Both the position numbers and the translations under genes were made by a program. DNA of 64,000 nt from Sphagnum compactum. Its lineage: Eukaryota; Bryophyta; Sphagnopsida; Sphagnales. Within the stretch, counting starts at the first letter, position 1. Each line of letters starts with the position of its first letter. The notes beneath the pieces are model-generated. The model was not told where the DNA came from and ran no database searches. It worked only from the letters and a program-made list of their open reading frames with translations. The DNA lies in NCBI GenBank assembly GCA_965153455.1, contig OZ234497.1, positions 13,874,302 through 13,938,301 of the forward strand. Reading direction: 5' to 3'. This document shows, piece after piece, positions 57,721 through 64,000 of the stretch.

Positions 57721-58215
57721 AATGAAAGGTACCTACATCTTTTGGTACATATTTGAAAAAGCTAGCTACTTATCTCTTTATCTATTTCTAAAGACCTGGT
57801 TTTAGGAGGCCCTTAAGAAGAAGGGCTAGGTTATTAGGTATAGATGTTTTACTTACAATTAAATGACTAATCAATAAATTTTCCCAAAAAAAACTTGGAC
57901 TACATATTCATAAAATTGTGTAATGTTCTATGGTAATATTCATTTGGATATAATAGTCGGATAAGATTATCATACCTACCATCTATGTTCAACCTTTACA
58001 TGCTAAACTAATATAAAATTAAAAGAAAATAGAGTCTTTTAACCTAGTTTGATTATTTGCAAATTTGAAATTAGATTATATCGTGTGAATGTTCATTATG
58101 CATATTTCAGAATGTGGTTGATAAACGAAAACAAATACTGAAATTTTAGCCAACTTAGTTTTCATGTGGGGTTCACTATGGGAAATCCATATCCAACGAT
58201 ATCAATAATGAGCCA

Positions 58216-58577
58216 GTGAACTAGCACCTACCAACACACCATGAAGGATGGATGGTAAGTGGTTAGAAAACAATTTTCTATTGGGTTCCAATCCCTAACC
58301 AACCATGGTGGTTAAAATACTTGTTATTTTACTACCTACCAACGAACAATTATAAGCATGTTGTTAGTAAATAGGTAGTAAAAAAACCTTTATCTATGTA
58401 CAAACAACAAACCATCTATTTAGCTAATATAAAAACCTATTTTCATACCTATAATTTATACGTATAACCTATTTTTTACAGAGTGGGTTACTAAGGTGAA
58501 ACCAAATATTGAACTCCATCCACAACTAACTCATAATGGACATCCAGTGGATGGCGTGTTGGTGTGTGCTAGTTCAT
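58216..58577 (+). mobile_element. Family F4 MITE-like element with 27-bp inverted ends
   Basis: The left 27 bp (58216-58242, containing GAACTAGCACC and ACCAACACACCAT) match the reverse complement of the right 27 bp (58551-58577) at 23 positions. The 362-bp body has no coding capacity and includes AACCATGGTGGTTA, itself a palindrome. No clear target-site duplication is seen. Two related copies lie at 57350-57720 and 50279-50435, so this is a multicopy non-autonomous DNA element. Confidence 0.82.
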
Positions 58578-60039
58578 TTTGGCATAGATAATGGGAACCT
58601 CAAGGCTTTCAGGTGCCTATGGAAAAAATAACTAAACAATCATGTTGCCCCTATTATGATGGTTTAATTGTGTTGAATTATCTACTAAAACAATGTAATA
58701 ACAATGCAAATTAATTCCCATTAAATACCTAATTGGTGAAACCAACCTTCTTTTTTCAAGTTTGATTAATAGTTAACACATTTTAGACTTCAATTAACAT
58801 AGGCGGCTAAATTTTTTGCATGAGGTGGAACTAACTTGACAACTTTTAAAAATTGACAGCGGGTCATGGCTATGATGACAAACAATAATTCCAAATGTCC
58901 ATAGAATGGCTACAACCAAAATAAGCAACTTGTGGGTATGCAAGGGATTGCATTTGGTAACATGCATGTTTTCAAGGGGTTATACTTGACGAAATGTGAG
59001 TTCATAAGGGAATTATTTTGGTTATAGGGTTATTGTGAGGTGCATATGATTAATTATGTCTTTCACTAAATAATTAATGCATTCAATTGTTTAAATCTGA
59101 ATACAACCCTAAAACCATCTAGATATAATTAAATGAAATTCAAAACCATGGATAGAAAATTAATCAAATTAACATTATTTAAACTTTAATCACCTTGAAA
59201 GGGATTTGAACCCTAACCCTAAAAAGGTGTTGCCCATCACAACTCAAAGCTTAACTTGCACCCAAACTAATTAAAATATAAGCACAAAAAAATCAATTGG
59301 AGAAATTAACTTCAAGTTTCAATTGAAGATGCAACATAAATAGGGTTTGTACTTCAAGTTAAACACCACAATCTAGATTCCAAATCATGCGAAATTAGCT
59401 TCAAATGTTGAATAACACTTGCACAAAATATAACAAAACTTTTTTTTTAAACTTTGAAAACATGCATAGAAAATTATGAACAAGGTTTAGAAATTACATA
59501 AGAACCTTAAAGGTTAAGAATTGACCTAAACCATCGTCACATTTTTCTTATGTACCTCAACATTCATTTCCTCCATGCAAAATCCATATTACAAAACTAC
59601 TACCAAGTTAAATCCTCTTCCAAGCATACTAAGTTTTTAAATGGGGATAACTAGTAAGAAAATTATTTTTTATGACTTGTTTTATGCAACTACACATGTC
59701 ATATGCAACTAAAAAATGTTGCATCTAACAAGTTATGACATTGTTAAGTTAATAAGTTATTATAAATTATTCAACTTAACAATTGAAAATGCAACAAACA
59801 ATATTATTATATGACAATAACTTATTAACTTAAGTTATAACAATGCAAATAATTGTGAAACATAGTCATCTTGAAAAAAAATGTTTGCAAATCAAAATTG
59901 TGAGCTTATAACAAGGCAAACACAATCTTGCCATAATCACTAACTTTGTGAGGGACAAAAAAGATTGTTTCAACACATTTAGGTGAGTGTGATAGGTCTC
60001 ATATGTTTCAATAGGATTTCTAGCCTAGAATTGGGGAAC
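58578..60039. other. AT-rich non-coding region
   Basis: No supported gene. Several TTATAACTTAA-type runs near 59740-59830 form short palindromes of low complexity. Confidence 0.45.
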
Positions 60040-61380
60040 AACACTAAAGGCAATCATAACTTGATGTTCCATGATATGTTGTTCTAATCTAGAAATAAGG
60101 CCTTGAACTATCCCCCTCACATCCATCTTTCACCTTGTCATAACCTTTTTGATAGCATCCTTGGCGACATGTAGAAAACCTCTAGCCCATCAACACAAGA
60201 CTTGTAGATAGGGTGTTTAAGCTTATATAGCTCCTATTGAGCCAGTTTCACAACATCCACAAAGTCATAGACAAAGACATATGTGCCTTGTGCAATTTTG
60301 ATCAATGTATTCATTATCTCAAGCAAAGGAAGGATATAGGGGAACCCAAGAATGAGGTCAAGGTCACATAATGCATTCAAGTTTTTCAAAGCAACCTTAA
60401 TTTTTACACTATCATTTTTTCACAATCAAAAGGCAATATTTTATGTAGACCCATTTTGCCAAAAATAAACATGGAAATCAACCTTGTCTTCACATTTTGA
60501 AAAGCTTGTTTCCTTTCATGTTCATTGGGTTGGCAAGTTTTTGAAATTCTACAAACTTCATGGGGTTGTGTGCAAAGAAAACATTATATTGATTTTGCAA
60601 AATGCCCTCCAACCAACACACTAACTCTAATAAGGTGATCGCCACAAGATTAATCTTGTCGGCAAAACAATTCATGAACATCCCCACTCAAGAATGGTGC
60701 TACCTTTTCTTTGAATTATAATGTCACACCAATTCAATGGCCTTATAACACATTTGAGCCATCGTAACCATATTGTTCACAACTTTCCTCCCAACCCCTT
60801 GAACCCTAGCCCATCAAATTCCAACAAACAGTTAAACATTAAAACAAAAATGTTGTCAATTGTGGTAGGGACACCAACTTAATCAACACAAAGGAGGATA
60901 TGCCTCTTCCAACTTTTGACCACATACATGTGGATCGAAAGCCATTGGGTATTATCAATTAATGTGACTTCATCTATGCTAATTACTATGAAGTTAGTAG
61001 TTGCAAATGTGACTTTTGTAACATCCAACAACACAAAATGCATGATCTCTACCATGCTCCAACCTAAGGAATCAAACTATTCTTTTAAAAAAGACTTTTC
61101 ACTTTCAGCAACCATAACAAAGGCTTCAATTTTTTATAGTTAGTCATTGGATGGCCATGTGCAAAAAGGTCATAAACAATAACAATTTGCACGTTTTTAC
61201 TTGTGGTCAATGGGAACATCAACCAAAAGATTTTCCAAGATGAACATATGGTCATGAGTAATGAAAGCACATTCATTATTACATTCACATAATATTTGTT
61301 GTAATAGTAAGAACCAACATCAATCTCGAGCATGGATACCTTGCATTTTTTACTACTAGCATGTTTTATGGCCAAATAAA
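60040..61380 (-). pseudogene. Transposase-like (ZMYM/KIAA1586-like, hAT-related) relic
   Basis: Minus-strand blocks from high to low coordinates. YDLFAHGHPMTNYKKLKPLL lies near 61165-61105. EVTLIDNTQWLSIHMYVV and then KSWKR lie near 60975-60905. ILQNQYNVFFAHNPMKFVEF and NPMNMKGNKLFK lie near 60610-60495. A frame change leads into NVKTRLISM and, after a stop, to LNALCDLDLILGFPYILPLL, IMNTLIKIAQGTYVFVYDFV and ELYKLKHPIYKSCVDGLE near 60390-60170. This order matches RNase H-fold transposase-derived proteins of the ZMYM/KIAA1586 type known in plants and animals. Several stops and frameshifts make it non-functional. Terminal inverted repeats were not identified. Confidence 0.7.
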
Positions 61381-62984
61381 TGTTTGAATTGGATTTATGT
61401 AGTGGCCCAATTCACAATGGTTGTCACCTTCCATTTCAAAGTGATTTTTTGTAAAACATTTAATTTACCACATACTTATAGTCAACATTCTAAAACCCCA
61501 TTTGTGATATGAAAGTTATTAGGTGCATTCATGCTAATGTGTACCAAAGCAATTGTAACCACTATTTAATATTTCATACTTTTAAATGGTAATTTAAATT
61601 GGTGTTGTTTTTTTTGGATTTATTTCTATAATAAAATTGATAATATATCATGGGAAAATTTTAATAAATTGGAAATCAATTTAATGAATAAGTTATATCT
61701 TTAAAAAAAATTGTAACTAGTGTTTTAAAATATAAAATAAAATGTAAAATGACTTGAAAATATTTTTAAATAAGATGTTTTGGAAACTTTAAAAGTATGA
61801 ACTTCAGCATAATATTGTAATTTTTTAATATTAAAAAATCTTACCAAAATATTTTAAAATAAGCAATATCCTAAGGGGGCATGATTGGCATGAATGGACC
61901 CTACTATTCTCTTCACATGGTTCACAAATATGGTTCAAAGTATGTGGAATCACATGCAAAATAAATATTTACCAATGTACTTGATATATGCCATGATATA
62001 CATAGAAAATAATTAGTTTTTTTTCTATTATATTGTTTTGGTTATGTTCTACCATAATATGGGAAAACATTCAATTAAAAAAAAATCAAAAAAACAACAT
62101 AAATGGGGTCACTGTAACTTGCTTTTACGCCCCTGCCAATCTAGGAAATCAAAAAAAACCTTTTAACATGTGTATTTATAATGTAACCAACCTAGTACCA
62201 AGTTATATAATGATCTTTTAACATAATCATGAAAGAATTCATTGAACTTAGCTTGGGAGGAGGAGATCATTTGCTTGACTTGGGTATTTTTCAGATATGT
62301 TAAAAACTAAATTTCCACCAAAGAAAAAAAATTTGAATGTTTATTGGCTAAGACTCCCCGTTGTTTTTTTATTCCTTAACCATGGCTACACCATAAATCA
62401 TTATTATGCATATTGTTGATTCCAGCCATGAGGCCCAATCAACTCACCTTGTGGTTTTAAGATCCATTCCTTCCCTTGCTTGAATAAAATTTCTATTTTG
62501 GGATTGATTTTTCAAGAAAACAACATCAAAATACAAATGAGCCAATTTCAGTCTCTTTGCTACAACCAAATAATAAGAACAAAAGGGGAATGGTTCAAGA
62601 ACCTATGGATTGAAGTAGCCACTTTGATTCTCCTTCCCTTGGTGTCAAATTCCATTCACTACTAGAATTCATGGTTTTTCAAAAGGTCCAAGTTGATTAA
62701 CATGTGCATTTTGACTAGAGGCTTGAGGTTTGAATGACATGTATTTTTTGATCGGTGAGCTTGATTAAATGACTTATTTGACTATCTATCAAATTGATTA
62801 TCTAGTCAAGTTGAACAAAACAAAATGGCCAATGGCTTATAATCAACTAAGACATTAAGTTAAGTTGGACAAAGTGAATGACATCCTTAAATCAAGATGG
62901 AATATAATATTCTAATCAAATGGGACATCCTATGTTACATAATAAGCAAAGATAGCTACAAATTAGGTTAGGCAATAACCTAGG
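61381..62984. other. Gene-free AT-rich region
   Basis: No supported gene or repeat copy. Confidence 0.45.
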
Positions 62985-63295
62985 CCTACCTACATACCAA
63001 CTTACTTACTTATCTACCTACCTACCTTTTAAACCTACTTCCTATGACCTATCTAACTACTTACCTCTTACAACCTATTTACCTACTTACCTACCTTATT
63101 ACCTACCTCATTATTCCCACCTACCATCCTATAAACCTACCTAAATCCACCCACCTACTTCCTATTTCCTAGAACCTATCTACCTACCTATTTAACTCCT
63201 ATGGATTATAAACTACCTATTTACCTATCCCTTCTACTTACCAAACATCATGTAACCTATTTATTAATTAATTATCTTATTTACCTACCTAACTA
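62985..63295. repeat. CCTA/ACCTACTT-rich degenerate tandem tract
   Basis: About 300 bp of imperfect CCTA tetranucleotides (TACCTACCTACC, CTTACTTATCTACC and similar) broken by short inserts. The CCTACCTA words also occur in F4 elements, so an F4-like origin is conceivable. Confidence 0.85.
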
Positions 63296-63349
63296 ATGGT
63301 GTGAAATAAACAAGTGAAATAAAAAACTTGACAATTTTTGTGAACTTTG

Positions 63350-63415
63350 GAAAGTGTAATTCATTGATAAGGACTTGGATTATCATTGAGGAGGTGAAGG
63401 GTTCAATTCCTAATA
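63350..63415 (+). repeat. tRNA-like (possible SINE head) sequence
   Basis: AATTCATTGATAAGGACTTG then ATTATCATTGAGGAGGTGAA and GGGTTCAATTCC follow the order A box, variable region, B box of tRNA-derived SINE heads. A complete cloverleaf could not be drawn. Confidence 0.45.
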
Positions 63416-64000
63416 CTTGCAACCTATATACACACTTTAGAAATTAGGCTAGGGTAAGAAGGTTAGGTAGGTTAAATCAAGTTTAAAAGGTTTTCATGCA
63501 AGTGTTATTTAAAATAGTCTACAAGACCTTATGTGATGGACAAGTCAAACTAATTGTTTTTTTGATCACTTTAACTTCTTGCACACCTTTCTAATGGTGG
63601 TTTCCTTCATCTCGTTGATTTAAACTTTTGGCAAGTTTGCCAAAAGCTTTAAGCTTTGGTCCATTTGTAATGAACCTTTGGGTTCTTCCTTGAAGAGAGG
63701 AACTAATCCATTGTCATTACTAGCTAGGAAAACACTATCGCCTTTTAAAAACTTCCCAAACAACCATTGCATCAGAAAGCTTGGGAAAACCTTTGAGATC
63801 ATTGAAAACATTTTGTATTCAAGTTGCAAATTTGATTTTACCAATGATTGATTAAGAATGTCATTAAAATTGTGACCAACAACACAAAAATTGAGTTTCA
63901 ACACACTTATAGGATAATATCCAAATAATTATCCTTGAGCTTAAGCACAAGTGAATATTAATAAACAACTTTGGTGTTAGGGTTTTGGTGACTATAGTAT
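63416..64000. other. No recognised gene
   Basis: A minus-strand open frame at 63620-63904 gives a 94-residue product without a motif I recognise. It could continue beyond the window or be chance. Confidence 0.35.

Overview
This window looks like nuclear DNA from a land plant. Three things point there. Two spliced genes have plant-specific architectures: a class II acyl-CoA-binding protein with ankyrin repeats, and a plant protein of unknown function ending in EWTY. A degenerate Raf-like/STY-type (ACT-kinase-like) kinase copy is present. TTTAGGG-type (plant telomere-like) motifs occur inside minisatellites. The intergenic DNA is very AT-rich, gene-poor and full of short non-autonomous repeats, so a non-flowering plant (fern, lycophyte, bryophyte) is possible, but this is a guess and the species cannot be named from sequence alone.

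Layout. 0-6.3 kb: an unprocessed kinase pseudogene and an unidentified two-exon relic lie between two diverged ~0.7 kb direct repeats. 7.2-9.6 kb: an apparently intact five-exon gene on the minus strand, with a GC-AG last intron and a GC-rich upstream region to ~10.7 kb. 10.7-16.8 kb: gene-free, repeat-containing. 16.83-21.44 kb: one complete but decayed hAT DNA transposon of 4,606 bp with terminal inverted repeats, a perfect 8-bp target-site duplication and a broken, intron-containing transposase on the minus strand. 21.5-39.7 kb: no convincing gene; at least four short dispersed repeat families, tandem duplications, microsatellites and an isolated GC-rich island near 29.1-29.7 kb. 39.8-43.1 kb: an apparently intact seven-exon ankyrin-repeat acyl-CoA-binding protein gene on the minus strand, with a pyrimidine-rich tandem repeat upstream of its start. 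44-64 kb: more copies of the same repeats, a second decayed transposase-like relic (60.0-61.4 kb), an uncertain relic near 51 kb and a CCTA-rich tract at 63 kb.

Only two genes look functional, and they are not obviously related: one is a membrane-anchored acyl-CoA carrier/interaction protein, the other is of unknown function. The rest is decayed mobile DNA. The dispersed families are named here F1 (core palindrome TAGCCAAATTTGGCTA, 12 copies), F2 (about 250-390 bp, 5 copies), F3 (about 300-330 bp, 4 copies) and F4 (about 360 bp, with 27-bp terminal inverted repeats in one copy, 3 copies). All coordinates and splice junctions were read by eye; no database search or alignment program was run.
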